Assembly: GCA_030248065.1 (NCBI GenBank)
Contig: JASAMV010006278.1
Coordinates: 1 to 64,000 of the forward strand
Direction of reading: 5' to 3'
DNA from: Rhynchonema sp. JSB1_4
Lineage: Eukaryota > Nematoda > Chromadorea > Monhysterida > Xyalidae
DNA length: 64,000 nt
The notes below the pieces were generated by a model that worked only from the letters and a program-made list of their open reading frames with translations, did no database searches and was not told the DNA's origin. The position numbers and the translations under genes are program-made. This document shows positions 31,500 through 56,711 of the stretch, piece after piece. Numbering within the stretch: position 1 is the stretch's first letter; the number at the start of each line of letters is the position of its first letter.

Positions 31500-32665
31500 G
31501 CCGAAAATAAGCCTTCGTGAAAAAACCGGGTAAACTTTTCTTATATTTTTTGCCCAAACTGACGTTTTCACCATCATTTATCAAACGTTGCTTCGGGAAG
31601 TTCATCAATGCCGATGTGCCACCCAGAGGCCTTTTATTTATATGTTTGCGTGCCATCAGTGGTGTCGTTGAGAAATCGAAATTTTCTCATACCCAGTCCA
31701 ATTTTCGGGAAATTTCCCATACATACCCCCAAAAATCAAAAATTTCCCATACCAGGGGGGGTTTTCCAAAAACTCAAAAATTTCCCATACCCGAGGGTGG
31801 GGGTTTTGAAAAAAATGACCCCAAAAATCTTCTAAAAGTGCCAAAACTGGTCTAAAAAGTGCTTAAAACAGTGTTTTCTTGCGGTAGTAAGCTATTTTTG
31901 ACATTTTTGGACGAAAAATGGCCAATTTTGGTACTTCTCGGGGTCAAAAAGTCATTTCTTAGGGGTGCTTGTTCCAAAAGTGAAAAATTTCCCATACCCC
32001 ATACCCCCGGCCGATTTCCCATACCCCATACCAGGGGGGGTAACCCCCCCCCCCCCAACGACACCACTGCGTGCCATCCAGTTTTTTATTTCTATTTTTG
32101 GCTGCTAATTATGAACTTCTGTACTTTTTCATCCAGTTCTTCAGCTAGCTAGACAGTTTTTTCTTGTTTTGTGGGGCTGGCTAGGACTCTTAGAATTTTT
32201 CTGCCACTTTTTAATTTTGCCAAAATATTTTTAAATTTGTTTTTGCGAGGAATTCTGTTTTTTTCCAGATAATGTTAATTCCTATTTTATTTGTCTTGTT
32301 TGTTGTATTTTTTCTCATCGTTTCGGTGCTAATCATCTGATAGAATTCCTTGGCTTGGAGACGTTTCATGTTTCCATCAAGTAATTAGGCCTTGGCCTGG
32401 CCTGTACCTACCTTGCGAGCCACACCACATTTGAACCACAAGTAATTTATCTTTCACGCTGCGAGCGAAGCACATGAAACTTGGAAACTGGGGAGTTCAA
32501 AGTTCAATCGTATTTTATTGGCCGAAAATAAATTTCCGTGAAAAAACGCGTAAAGTTTTTTTTATTTTTTTGCCAAAACTAACGTCTTTGACCATCATAA
32601 TTTTGCAGTGTTGCTTTAGGAAGTTCATCAATGCCGAGGCGAGGTGCCACTTGGAGGGCAAAACC
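31500..32665. repeat. Diverged ~150-bp repeat pair flanking family D
   Basis: 31500-31650 and 32520-32665 share GGCCGAAAATAA, GTGAAAAAACG-like, TTCATCAATGCCGA and GTGCCAC stretches in the same order. The family is not identified. Confidence 0.55.
31657..32069. mobile_element. hAT-like family D
   Basis: Ends CAGTGGTGTCGTTG and CAACGACACCACTG; perfect duplication CGTGCCAT at 31649-31656 and 32070-32077. The subterminal word is AAATTTCCCATACCCC, iterated at both ends. Confidence 0.88.
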
Positions 32666-34040
32666 CACGTTACTTCACCTCACCTCACCTGAGATCAGGG
32701 ATTTTTAACCAAAATTGCTAGCCGTAAGGTACTGCGCTACATAGTTAGATTTCAGATTAACCAGTTCACCAGTCCCAACTGGCTGATGAAATGTTGAGGT
32801 CCAGTAGCGCTGGTGGTATTTTTGTCATTTTGGGCAGTCTTTGATTGTCAATAGAAGTGTTTTTACTCAAACACTTGCAGATTTATTGTCATGCAAGCCC
32901 TGAAAAGGAAAGCACTCGTAATCATTATCCATGTAATGTGTTGTTGCTTGTTTTTCAATGTGGCCTGTTTTTTGTCCAGTATGGCGTGACGTGTTGTTTC
33001 CATTAATTCACGCATTAGCTCTTTGTTGCTGTCCGAAAAGTACACGTCATCGATATTTTTGACTCATCTTTGTTTTATCGGTTTCTATTGTTTTTTTGGC
33101 CAGTGTAAGTGAGGCAGCAATCAGCATATGGTGTCCTCATGAATAATTAATGGACTGGACTTAGAATGCCAAGTGCCTTTGGTCTTTTATTATACAACTG
33201 CACTACCCTCCATTGTGCTTGAATTTGCTGTATTGTTTGCTCTGTCTGTGTACTTCTGGTCAGTTCCAGAAACTGTATTAGTTGTCTTGTTCAGTTATCG
33301 TCAAATCATGACATATTTGTGCCCTTTTTTTCTTCGTCCCCAAAGCAATTACAACATAATTTTCGTTTCCAGGGTCCATCACCTATTTATTTCATCTGTT
33401 CACTCACCATCACAAATCCGGTCGCATTGATTGCGCACACCACCAAATTACCCGAATTCATTTTGGTTTTTGGTTGTTGGAATCGTTAAGTGGTTGTTAA
33501 AAAACATCGACATCGCGTCGATTGAAGGTGAGACAGTGGGCCATTTGCACTTACGAAAACCATTCCTTCCAAACGAACCGCTTGACAACTGAAGACCATT
33601 GTGTCGACCGGGAAACCGGCACTTCATATTCTTAAAATTAGCAGTTTTGCAGTGAAATCAGACCGTAGATGATCAGTGGTCATCAAAACAATGATTAAAC
33701 GAAACGAAACACGTCTAAACGTCGAGCTTATTTTTTTAAAAAGCTGATTCAAATGAACAACAAATGAAGGCTTGTTCCGAGTAACACATCAACACTTCGG
33801 TCAGGCAACAGCGCAGAAACAGTAGGGGGTCTGGCCGGGCAGCTCATTATCACCATTTGTGGCTCGTTTGCCAAAAATCTAGTGTTTCATTCTTACTTCA
33901 GCACTGGCCCCCTGAAATTCTGGTGGCTCATTTGCCAAAATCTTGTGGCCCATTCACAATTTTTAATGGCCGAATGAGCCACCGTTAGTGGCAAAAAAAC
34001 CCTGAAGATTGCCCATGATTACAGTTGCAGCGTCTGCACG
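32078..34040. other. Intergenic flank of the SERCA gene
   Basis: AT-rich, with only a worn repeat copy near 32520-32665 and no coding pattern. The final few hundred bases would be promoter and 5' leader of SERCA. Confidence 0.5.
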
Positions 34041-45887
<11,847 letters not shown>

Positions 45888-48800
45888 GTGCCGTGCAACC
45901 GCTGTATTAACACTATATTGCTAACAAATATATATATGACCATGTTGGACATTTATTGCATGCTGTTTGCCGTGCGCGTGTGATGTGCATTGACATCGTG
46001 CTATCTTGCACACCGAATGTGCTTTTGAGCCTGGATTGTTATTGTTATTATTTGACCCCTTTCACCGGAACCAATCAAAGGCTTGATGATTCACAACAAT
46101 TAATGGCCTAATTTATGTCGTTGGTGTTTGTCTGTTTTGTTGCAGGATTCACGTTGTTACAAATAATAACGCGCTTAACCAGTGGCCTGTTTTTGTTACG
46201 TGACTTGTACCGTACGTTCAGCTCGTGTGCCGCTCACATGATATTTTCGATAATATGTAATTATAATAATTGCGTTCTGTTGATTATATTGTTTTGTCTT
46301 TACTAATGAAGTGAGGTCAAATTTATGTATCTATTGCCCTCCATTCCTGCAGCACTAATTCCTTGCGAAATTATGAGTTGTCGTGGAACCGTTCTCTTAT
46401 TCGGTACTTGCCTTTCATGAAAATCAATCTTAACGTTTTCAATATTATTATGGCGAGATCGGTTTTCACCGTCATCCCGTTTTTCAACTCCTGGGGTCTT
46501 TTCATTCCCCAGATGTCAGAGTTAAGTTCAGCAGAATTCTTGTTCGGGTAGAGTATTACGGCATCTGAGCACCTGCTAAGCACACAGGTTTCCTTCGCAC
46601 ATCCACGCTTTACTATCGGTTGTGGTCTGTCTGGATTATAGCTATTGTTGTTCGTTTGATTGGCGATGTCCTGAACATTCAACATTCTCTATATCCTCCT
46701 GAACGCACCTTCACTCGGGCACCCGCCCATTTTGCACTTACAGTTGGCTCATATAATATACAAACATTTGTTTCGTATGTGCTAAAAATTTGGTTGATTC
46801 AAGCACTTACGTTCCTATCACCATATACATGATCAATACAGGACTGCATACGGTTTCTACACAAAATGCGCAAACCTTGTGTGGCTGTGCTAGTCTGACT
46901 ATACACGTTACTAGGTACCACCGCATCACAACTTTGTGAGTTGATATTTCTCTCAATTGGCCTCTGTGGAAAACAACATTTTTGGAATGTGAGCGGTGAA
47001 TGACTGTATTTGCAAGGTGTTGTATTTCACATGTTCTATTTATTGGCCAGGATTGTTTTTATTGTTGCTCTTATCTTTCATGCCATTTGTACATAGTACG
47101 TTACTTTCTATTGTTCTTTTCTGAATAAAACCATTGTTGTTATTGATTTTTACTATTTATATCACTGTGCATGGTTGTGCTGTGCCGTGGTGTTTGTTGA
47201 TCGGCTTCTTGTGTATTCTTATCTGAACTCTGGACTATTCATGTAATTTACCTGATGTTACTCGTTTGTGTTTGGCATGTGTTTCCTGCGTGATCTTCAC
47301 TTTTTTTCTCATGGCCATATTATTATCAGAGAGCATGGACGATGGCTTGGTGTTTAGCGTTCGCAGCCCAGTACTAACATTGCAATTTCTTTGGGAATCA
47401 AACGAAACACCAAATCCGTCCGTGTTTAACATTGAATGCAGTCTGCTCGGTCAAGATTCGTGTGTTGCCAACGGAATATCATTTGAATTTAAAATAATAA
47501 TAATAAATAATGGTGATGTGATCATGATACGTAATAAAAAATCTAAATCCCCCATTTGTTTCACTAACGGCAACCGTGTGCTGTGATTATTAATCACATT
47601 CATTCGGTGGTTTGGCGATCTAGAGGTTATACGAACCTGATATGGTCAACTTGCATCATATCTTTCTCTCGGGTTTAGAGTTCACAGCTGATGGATCGTA
47701 GCAAACATCGTTAGGATAGACTTTTTGGAGGGAATTCATAACTACTTGTTTGCAAACCGAGCGCACGATCATTTCGTCGAAGCTGTTCCGCTGATGAAAA
47801 ACAAGCATATAACCAAATCCTTATTTTCAGTGGAAGACCCGGTCAGCAAGATGAAATAAATGTGGATGGACCCCCAAAAGTTATGGAATGAAGAGAATAT
47901 GGCAGTTTTATAAGATTCTTTTTTGATAAATGTTTATTTTTTTGGGTTTGAGCTCATCCCGAGCGTTTCTCTCTCCCGGTTCCACTCGAAGGCTTGACTC
48001 TATCTTGTCATCGTGTAATTGGAAGTTAATATCCGGTTAACGTTTCGAAATGATGTCCCTTATATTTTTTGATTTGTTCTTCCCCAATAGGCTTCAATTG
48101 AAAAGTTTGTTCAACATTTTTTAACGTGTCCTGTTGTAAATAGCATTTCCCTATCGCAACCCAACACTGCGCTGGTTTTCCTGGTATTTCTTGTGTTCTA
48201 GTCGTTTTTAGTGATACATGTTGTTATATCTCATGTTTTTCGATGTTGTACTTGTGCATTTTCTTTGGTCGACTGCAAGTTTGACCGAACTTTTACCGAA
48301 CGTACAACAAACTTTCAGTCCTCATAATCTATGACGCGTTATCGGGCTTCTTTTAGGCGTGTTTAGTGCTCCATAAGCGGTCGTACTACTATCTCTACCT
48401 GCTAGTTGATTGGTATATTTACATATGTAAATCAATGAATTTAGTGGTGCTCACCAATACACACGAGTGTGGCTTCTCTACTACCTATGATTATGCGTCG
48501 TTTATTATGTGACTGACTCATTTCGTTTCGTGCTCTGTTCTACTGTGAATTGATACGTTTTCTTTTCTAGTCGCGTCGTGCATGTGGTCTTTATTATGAT
48601 TGTTTTGGTTATTTGCGAAATTGTACTTTATATTTAACGTCGTGAGATCGTAGTTCTTTTCTATATTGACAGTCGATCTGATTAGAGCCTGATGTTTGTT
48701 TAGCACGTTCGACCTCCATTAGCATCATGGTTATCACATACACTGTGTCTTGGTCTGACCACTTCTGCACGGCACTGCTATGCTCACATGTCCCCAATAT

Positions 48801-49513
48801 ATTATGTGTGTTGATCTTTGTTGCCTTTTATTATCACACACTACCCCCAATGCTGTGTGCGTCTCCAATATGCCTATTGAACATACAATATGAACGTAAT
48901 TACCGGTGGTGTCCCTCAAGGAACTTTCTCGTCATCATAATGTATCCGACTAATTGTCTTGCTAAAGTTGTTTCCACGTGTATTAGCACGCTCTAGTAAG
49001 TAGAAGTTGCTATAGATTTGGAAATTACATTGTAGTGCAACACCCTGAGCAGTTCGCATAAGTTATGAAACCAATAAAAATTTTTGGCAGGATAACAAAT
49101 TTCCGTCTATTCTTCAGGCATTACATGATTATGTATGTCTTCCCTCATGATATTGAAAACTGCACTGAACTTGATAAAATGAATAAAAATGTTTAAAAGA
49201 ATCAACCGATGTGATAGGTTGTCCTTGTTGTTGAGTTGTTTGCGGTGTGGTTGTCTTAATCCATGAGTGGACTAATATCCGAGCCCTCGTTATTTTCAAG
49301 TGCGTTACGAATGTGGGCCATTTGTAATATTTCCGTTGAACCATTTTCGGATGTTCAGGTCTTGTAATGAAGTTCCTGTTTCAGCTTGGTCTCCACAGCG
49401 CGTGGCAGGCGGCGAAGCCATTTACTGATTGGACTCTTATCTGATCTGATCCATCAATAATGCAATTTGAGTTTGGCTAGCATCTCCAAATCGTCACTCA
49501 GGGTGGCCTTGCC
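45888..49513. other. SERCA 3' region and intergenic
   Basis: AT-rich. The SERCA 3' untranslated region probably extends some way; an AATAAA lies at 47124-47129. A 106-codon frame at 47266-47586 begins with a signal-like stretch but has no recognisable domain and is not called as a gene. The last part is upstream of GALNT. Confidence 0.45.
47124..47129 (+). terminator. Candidate poly(A) signal, SERCA
   Basis: AATAAA in a T-rich stretch 1.24 kb after the SERCA stop. The distance makes assignment tentative. Confidence 0.3.
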
Positions 49514-52500
49514 ATGCGAGCATTGCGCGTGTTGTTGCCTCGCCGCAAGGAGAACTGTCTCAATTTCATTGTTGTTGCCGGGCTTTGTCTGGCCGGCTTC
49601 TACGCGTTCACCGCATTCACAAGCACCAAATCAGCCATACCTCCATTGGTACGTCGGACTGATGGCTCCCTGAACGAGCAAGGTGATCTTCATGACGACA
49701 GTCCAGTCAAGCTGCACGTCATTCCGGACTATTCGCAGAAACGCACCGGGCCCGGAGAGATGGGGCTGGGCGTTGTATTGGAGGGAGAGGAGAGGGAACG
49801 AGGCGAGAAGGACATGAAGAAATGGTTCATGAATGTCGTCGCAAGGTGAGTTGATAATCGTCAAGTTTGTTGTTGTTTCTACTTTGTTGACGGAAGGACG
49901 AACGTCTGTTTTTCAGCGACAAGATCTCACTGGATCGAAGCATTCCTGATGTGCGAAGCTCAAGGTGAGTTTGTTGGCAAGTGTTTGATGCGACTGCTTG
50001 ATTTGTGTTTGTTTCTCCTGGTCGTCCGCTGGAAATCAAACTCGGCGATCGAATCGGATCAACATGTGCTGGTCACGGAACATTTTTCATTAAGATATTT
50101 CACGATTCGTTCATTTCGATTTCGATCAACGTAAAGTTCATTTTTACAAACTGTCTGGGAGCCAAGCTCCGCTGCCAGTCGGAATCAGCAGCACATGTAA
50201 ATCTCATGAAGCTAAATGACAAAAAAATCTATGAACTTTCCCATCATCGTTGTCTTTTCAGTTGTCGAGCCAAGCAATATGACAGCAACTTGCCCAAAGC
50301 CAGTGTGGTCATTATATTCACCAACGAGGCGTGGACACCCCTGATTCGTACAGTGCACAGCGTGTATAACCGATCACCGCAGACATTGTTGCATGAAATC
50401 GTGCTGTTGGATGATGCCAGTGATAGGGGTCAGTTGGCGTATTGCAAGGGTTGCACAAGCAAGATTGTTTCAGGCGAGCATAACCCCTCACCAGCTCACC
50501 TGTGGGTTTGGGACCCCGTGGCCGGCTTCATGGTGCTTTCGCACTGATGATGACCAGGTCGAAACAGGCCGTCAAGACATGTTGCTCTGACGTCTATTGT
50601 GCACCAATGTGGCCAAAAGCTTGGAGTTCTCACGTTGATGAGAAAAGTGTTTCACAGCCGCTCACCATTTTTTCTCAGACGAACTCGGTGCGAACCTCGA
50701 TCGCTATATTCGTCGTTTTGGCGGCAAAGTCAAACTGAAGCGATGCGCCGAACGACAGGGCCTGATTCGAGCCAGACTCGAAGGCGCCAAGGTGGCCACC
50801 GGTGACGTGCTGGTGTTCTTGGACTCGCATTGTGAAGCAAACACTGGATGGTTCGTTAGTTGGGCGGGGGCCGGAAGGTTCTTGGTTGGTGGCTTGCATG
50901 ACGGGGTTATCTCAATGAGGCTGGGTTGAGTGGTAACTTGATGGTTAACGGCAGATTGGAAACCAAAATTACGTTCGAAAAGCTTCACTGAAAAGCGGTC
51001 ACGACGCAATGAAATTGTAACGTTCGCTTTTTCATCCTGCTCTTTTTGCTCTTTTCACTAATATCTGGAGGTCACCGTCTCTCATTGATCACCATCGTAC
51101 TGGATGTTTCATCCATCATCTATCCCTGCAGGTTGGAGCCAATCCTACAACGAATCAAAGACAAACGTTCGGCAGTGCTGGTGCCGATGATCGATATGAT
51201 CAGTGACCATTCGATGGCTTATTCGGGTGGCGGGGGCTCGGCGGTGGGCGGATTCTGGTGGTCGTTGCATTTCAAGTGGGACTCGATGCCACGGGTGGAA
51301 CAGCAGAGACGCACTAGTGACACGGATCCGATAAGGTTGGTGTTGCTAGTGGAAAGTATAGTATTTTGTTTTTTCCAAGTATTTTGTTAGTGTGTAGCAA
51401 GTGATGTGCTATGAGCGCAATAAGTCCAAGTTCAAGTTTTTATCAACACTGCCGTCGCAAAGTCTTTGAACATCAATCTGGGGTTTCTATCGCAACACAT
51501 TACAACTTGCGTTCATCTTGTTTGGGTGGTCACGTTGCGTTCCTATTCATTCGCACTGACGATGTCCTGGTAACCTTGCCCGTCCGTGAAAATAGGACGA
51601 AACGGGTAAAGCCCCATCGCCATTCATTCCTCAACAGTAGACAATGTGCGAATGCACCAGATGCCCACGTGACCCCAAAACCCATGTGTGCGCCTTATTG
51701 TATTTCAAAAGCACGAATGTAATACCCGCTAGCAATCGAGCGCCGTTACCTGCCCGTCTTTCTAGGTCACCAACCATGCCCGGCGGACTGTTTGCAGCTG
51801 ACCGCAACTATTTTTGGGAAATCGGCGGCTACGATCCCGGAATGGACATCTGGGGTGGCGAAAATCTCGAAATTTCGTTCAGAGTGAGTGAAATACCAGG
51901 TCTTGGTTTGGAAAGTATGTTGTGCTTTGCATGTGTTCTGCAATTCATTTTAAATATTGTTGCTGGTGGTTCACAGCTAGAGGCGTCAGCTCCGGTGTCA
52001 GATTTTTTTGCGGCCAAGTGTGTGGTTGGGTCTCCTCAACAAACAGGACATGATTTGTGCAGCGTGTTTTTGGTTCCGCGTTTATCCTGCACTAAACCAT
52101 GTCCGGCAGTCACTAACCACGTACACAATGTTGTAGACGTGGATGTGCGGCGGCACATTGGAGTTCCTGCCGTGTTCGCACGTCGGCCACATATTCCGCA
52201 GTGGACATCCGTACAATATGACCGGCAAGGATGTGCACGGCATCAATTCGGCACGATTGGCCGAAGTCTGGATGGATGACTATAAACGGCTGTTCTACAC
52301 GCACAGACGGGATCTCAAGGTTGGGTCAACGGATGTTTTGTTCAACATCTGAATAACAGTTGTCAATTGTGTAAGCTTTGTTCTGTTTTCACCGATCGGC
52401 AATGCGCCAGAATGCGAAAGCACCGGTTGGCTAATTGATATGTGGTCGACTTAGATCATCAACTACAGTCGTCAACTAAAAGCAGACCGGAGCGAGCGCG

Positions 52501-54308
52501 AGAAAGAATACATATACATAGCATTCGGCCTGATTGACCACATATTAACAAGCCCACCAGATGGCCCTAAAACTTGTCTATTATCAGTATAAACCCTGAG
52601 GTCCCTCCTCAAAATTCTCTGTTTCGACTGGTGTTCTGGTCCAGCTGTCAAATAAAGTGTGGGAAATGTGACGAACGGTCCACTCCCCACTCAGAACGCC
52701 GACATCGGTGACATATCTGAACGCAAGGCGCTACGCGAACGACTAAAATGCAAAAGCTTCAAGTGGTACCTAGACAATGTGATACCCGATAAATTTGTGC
52801 CTGATGAAAATGTGATTGCGTTCGGAATGGTTGGTTGGCTGGTTTTTTGTGCCTTCTAGTTAACGTCATATTTGGTGGTTTGTGCTTGTTCGTCTTGAGT
52901 ATCAATACCGCTATCCTAGTCATTTCTGAGTACAGTAAACTGCTAGGCGACACCAATGGAGGTACGTTTCCTTGACAGACTCATAAATGTTGGCCGGTTA
53001 ACATTGTCATTATCACGTGACCTTTTCGCTTAGGGATATTGCGAGCTTTAATGGCGCCTCTAATTTCGACCTACCTGTAAATTGTTCTCAGACAAACTTT
53101 GCTTTGATCGAAATTTCAGTAAATCTAAAAATATATTTCGTGGAAAAGTCACTACGACCGATCCTATCCAGTTTGTTTACAAAGGCTGATGTGGTTTTTC
53201 TTTTCATTAATTCTTTATCTGACGCGTAGGTTCGCAATCCATCCAGCCAACTCTGCCTCGACACATTGCAACGCGATGAAAAACTAATGCTCAACATTGG
53301 CGTCTTCTCGTGTCAGAACGGCGCCAGCTCGTCTCAGGTGATCTGCTGGTTGTTGATTGCGTTTTTGGACTTGGTTTATGTCAGATGTTGAGTCAGGAAT
53401 TGTTAGACATGAAACATTGGTGACGAACTTGACGGTCGGTCGGTGTTGCGTTGATTTGCTTTACTTGACAGGTTTGCCGTCGTGTCTACACTTCATCTTC
53501 GTTTGCTTGCACATTCAGGTGTTTTCCCTGACCCCCGAAGGCAATTTGCGACGCGAGGAGACCTGTGCGGGTGTGGGACAACCGCGCGAGGATAAATGGA
53601 GGAGAAATGTACAATTGTCCTACTGTGTGTCGAGAAGTGAAAATCAAAAATGGTTGGCCTTTTCATTGATTTTAGCTGGTGGATGGTTGGCTCACAAAGG
53701 GTGATATTTTCGAAACGTTAAAGTAGTTGGTAAAGTGAAAACTCCTATAAATCCCAACTTGAAACATTGCACGTTAATAACAGGCAATGTTTCACGTTTA
53801 CACCGAGCTACGCCGACCGAGCTTTCGACCGAACTTTACACCGACCTTTACGCCCAACTGACCTTTACACCGTTTCGAAAATTCCACCCAAAGGCAGCGT
53901 TTGGTTTGCGTACAATGTAGGAACATACAGTATGTATACGTACAGTAAGAGGGCATACGCGGAGTGGAATTCTGCAATTTGGATCACTGAAAGATATCAG
54001 AGCCTAACGGCAGATTGGGAAGTAAATATCGTTCAAAAGGTTTTATGTAACAAAAACGGTCACATGTATGTACATGGGGGTCACTATAAAGAGTGTACAT
54101 TGTGCAGAGTTGTTTTGTATGCCCTGATATATCAAGGCATCGTCAATTGCCCCAAAATCATCTAATCCACGTGGAAAGCGGGTTGTGTCTCGATTCGGAA
54201 GCACTCAAGAACGGAGATGACGTCCTGGTCACCAAATGTGTGGACGGGAAAATCTCGCAAATTTGGGAATGGGAACAAACGGGGAATGCGAAAGCGCAGG
54301 AGGACTGA
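49514..54308 (+). CDS. Polypeptide N-acetylgalactosaminyltransferase (GALNT family), 11 exons, 590 aa
   Basis: Golgi enzyme that starts mucin-type O-glycosylation by moving GalNAc from UDP-GalNAc to Ser/Thr. Exons: 49514-49845, 49917-49964, 50262-50428, 50679-50850, 51132-51335, 51766-51883, 52137-52319, 52695-52829, 53230-53337, 53519-53652, 54137-54308. All junctions are in phase. Type II membrane layout: short basic N-terminus ([14 protein letters not shown]), then hydrophobic anchor ([15 protein letters not shown]) and stem. Catalytic part: [43 protein letters not shown], the DSH metal motif (231-233), [11 protein letters not shown] (from 337) and [20 protein letters not shown] ricin-type lectin domain follows (~450-590; [21 protein letters not shown]). 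The last acceptor (TATCAAG) was chosen by phase. Nematodes have several gly genes; I cannot assign one. Confidence 0.94.
53699..53889. mobile_element. Fold-back MITE, copy 2, in GALNT last intron
   Basis: The right arm is nearly identical to the copy at 22226-22451 (AATAACAGGCAATGTTTCAC, then ...CCGTTTCGAAAATTCCACCC). The left arm is shortened and decayed. Flanked by AAA on each side. Confidence 0.8.
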
Positions 54309-54961
54309 GTTACCCGGTTACACTTGAGCTTTGAATAATTATTGTCCGTGACCAATTTTTGTATCGTCAACCTTTGGAGCACAAGGATTGATCATTGTGT
54401 TTTTCGCTCACTTCGGTTTTTGAACACGTTGCTTGCTTTGTGAGGTTTTTTGTTTTCTTCACATTTGGCTGTTGTTTTGTATATGGTACACAATTTATAT
54501 CAACACAAACTTATGCATTCCAAGGAACCACAATTTCTCTTGATATACTGCTTGATATAATCAATATTTATTACCGTCATAACTTATTTTGTAATTTACT
54601 TCTCTGGCTTAAAATTGGTATTCGCTTTGATTTTTTGCTGCAACTTGTGATCTAGACGTGCCTATATTATCTCCTGCTGTTTCGTTTTGTCTGGATTCCA
54701 GCACCACAATGTTCTCCTTGTTGTTCTATGTGTATTTTATTCATATTTATTGTCGATCTTGTTGTTTGCTAGGCTCTGTTGATGTCGCTGATGTTATTCT
54801 GGTCCAAACATGGATAAAAAGAGTATGTGTTCGACGATCAGATCTCGCGTTGTGTGTTTGTTAAATGCCGGAAAGCGTGACTCGCTGATCAAATAATACC
54901 TTCACTCGAATGGACTGTGTACGAATATTTCCAAATTTGTTATTTCTCCGCGAAAAGAACA
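54309..54961. other. GALNT 3' flank and DENR promoter side
   Basis: AT-rich space between two genes in the same direction. No coding pattern; it presumably holds the GALNT 3' end and the DENR promoter. Confidence 0.5.
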
Positions 54962-56711
54962 ATGGCCGAAGCAGCACCAGTCGAAATGGAGTCCCCTTTC
55001 CCAATTGGACCGCAACCGGGTGTGTCCTATCCGCTCAAAGTGCAATATTGTGGAGGTCGGTGTTTGACCTTTTGGTTTTTTCATTGTAAAAATGTATATA
55101 AAGTGCATTTTTTTTGCAGAATGTTCTTTGCCTATTGAGGTAAGCCTTATTCATCGTTCGGTTTTGTCATCTTCCACTTTGTCGTCTCACTTTGTATTGA
55201 TGCTTAACATCTGATCTTAGCCTGATGACTATTGTTTCTCGCATTTTGCTGCGTGTTTTGCAGTATTGCGATTTCGGACCCAGCCCCGATGCATGCAAAG
55301 CCTGGCTGCAGACCAATCTGCCAGATACGTTTGCTGAATTGAATGTGGCCACTGGCGGCGCGGACGGGGATGCTGCGGGTGCGTTTCGTTGATGTTTCAT
55401 TTGTGATGGTGGTCACGCAACTGTTTGGATCGGAATTTAGTTTTTAGCCAATCTTGCTGGTAAAATGTGGAATGTCGTGCATTGTGCTTTTCATTGCGCC
55501 CATTACCACCTGTCTACAAACATCTGTCCAGCAGGTCATCGTCAGTATGAATGTACCAAATGCCCACTCTACTCTAAAATCACTGCATCACATGTTTTAT
55601 ACCAAATTTACAATCGCCCTTGAAATTTCAGGCGACGAAGGCAAGAAATCGAAGAAACGCGGCGGCAAGGGCACGAAGAAGGCCAAAGCGAAGGGCACGG
55701 AGGCCGAGCCGCACATCACACTGGCACGGTCGAATAGGGGAAAGAACAAATCGGTGACGGTTGTGAAGGGAATGAAGGCATCCGGTTTGTCGGATTGTGT
55801 ACAATTGTGATATCGCAACACAGCAATGTACTGTTTGTTTTCCCCTTTCGATCTGCTCTCCCAAGCGTGTGGCGCACCAGGTCCTCGTCAGTGCGAATAC
55901 ATCATGTGGTCACCACGTGACCCTGAAAATAATGAGCCCTGCCCATGAACTGTACTTTATTTTGGAAGTGAAAAGTCACTGTTAAAGTTCAAAGGTAGCC
56001 TTTGAGAACGGCTGATGTTACACGCGAACTAGACAGGGACATCACAAATGCTGCTGAACGCTATTAATTTCACGGACCACCAAAACATTAGTTTATAGAA
56101 CACTGAGTCATTTTGTGCTCCACGCGTAATATCGATGCTGGCACAGCCAGGCCAGCCTGTTTCTGAAGTGAGACGTGGCACAAGTTCTTTCTGACCACAC
56201 TGTACTCATCATGCAGGCCTCGACCTCAAAGTGGCGTCCAAATTCTTCTCGAAAAAGTTCGCAGCGAGCAGCTCGGTGACGGGTGACGATGAAATAGTGA
56301 TATTGGGCGATGTGAAGGACGAACTGTTGGACATCATACCCGAACAATGGCCCCAGGTCGGTTGTGAGGCGAATATTCTTGGCGCCGTGCGTATAAGCAT
56401 CGACTGTCATGTCACGGCCCATTTTTTTCTCAAAAAGTGGCAGGTGTTGCAAAGGTGTAAGGCTAAATTTTTTAGGTACTCTAAAACATGTCAGGTGTGC
56501 TCTGAAACAGACCGCAGCTAGGGTATGTTGAGAAGCAACATTTGCGCCTCTGGTGTCATCCACTTGCGGGGCATCGTTTTGTGGGCGTCACTTCAGCCAT
56601 CTGGTCATAACATCCAAAAAAAGTTCAGCGAGTGTTCTCAGACCCAAAATTTGTTTTAATTTGCAGATCCCCGAAGAATGCATTGAAGACCTTGGCGAAC
56701 AAAAACGGTGA
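54962..56711 (+). CDS. DENR: Density-regulated protein DENR, 6 exons, 188 aa
   Basis: Translation factor that works with MCT-1 in ribosome recycling and re-initiation in the cytoplasm. Exons: 54962-55055, 55120-55139, 55264-55378, 55632-55784, 56217-56356, 56667-56711 (stop). All junctions are in phase. Exon 2 is only 20 nt and is needed to complete the conserved KVQYCGECSLPIEYCDF stretch, which holds the N-terminal metal-binding cysteines. A Lys/Gly-rich linker (KKSKKRGGKGTKKAKAKG) leads to a SUI1 domain (~110-188) with VTVVKGMKASGLDLKVASKF, FAASSSVTGDDEIVILGDV and the terminal ECIEDLGEQKR. Length matches the family (~190-200). Two copies of the GGTGCA/TGCACC dispersed repeat lie in introns 3 and 4. 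Confidence 0.95.

Noticed and set aside
31517..31855. Open frame rich in FSHTQS / KISHT-type repeats
   Set aside because: It translates the AAATTTCCCATACC array of the family D element.
47266..47586. 106-codon + frame with a hydrophobic start
   Set aside because: No domain, AT-rich surroundings, and it probably falls near the SERCA 3' end. Not enough to call a gene.
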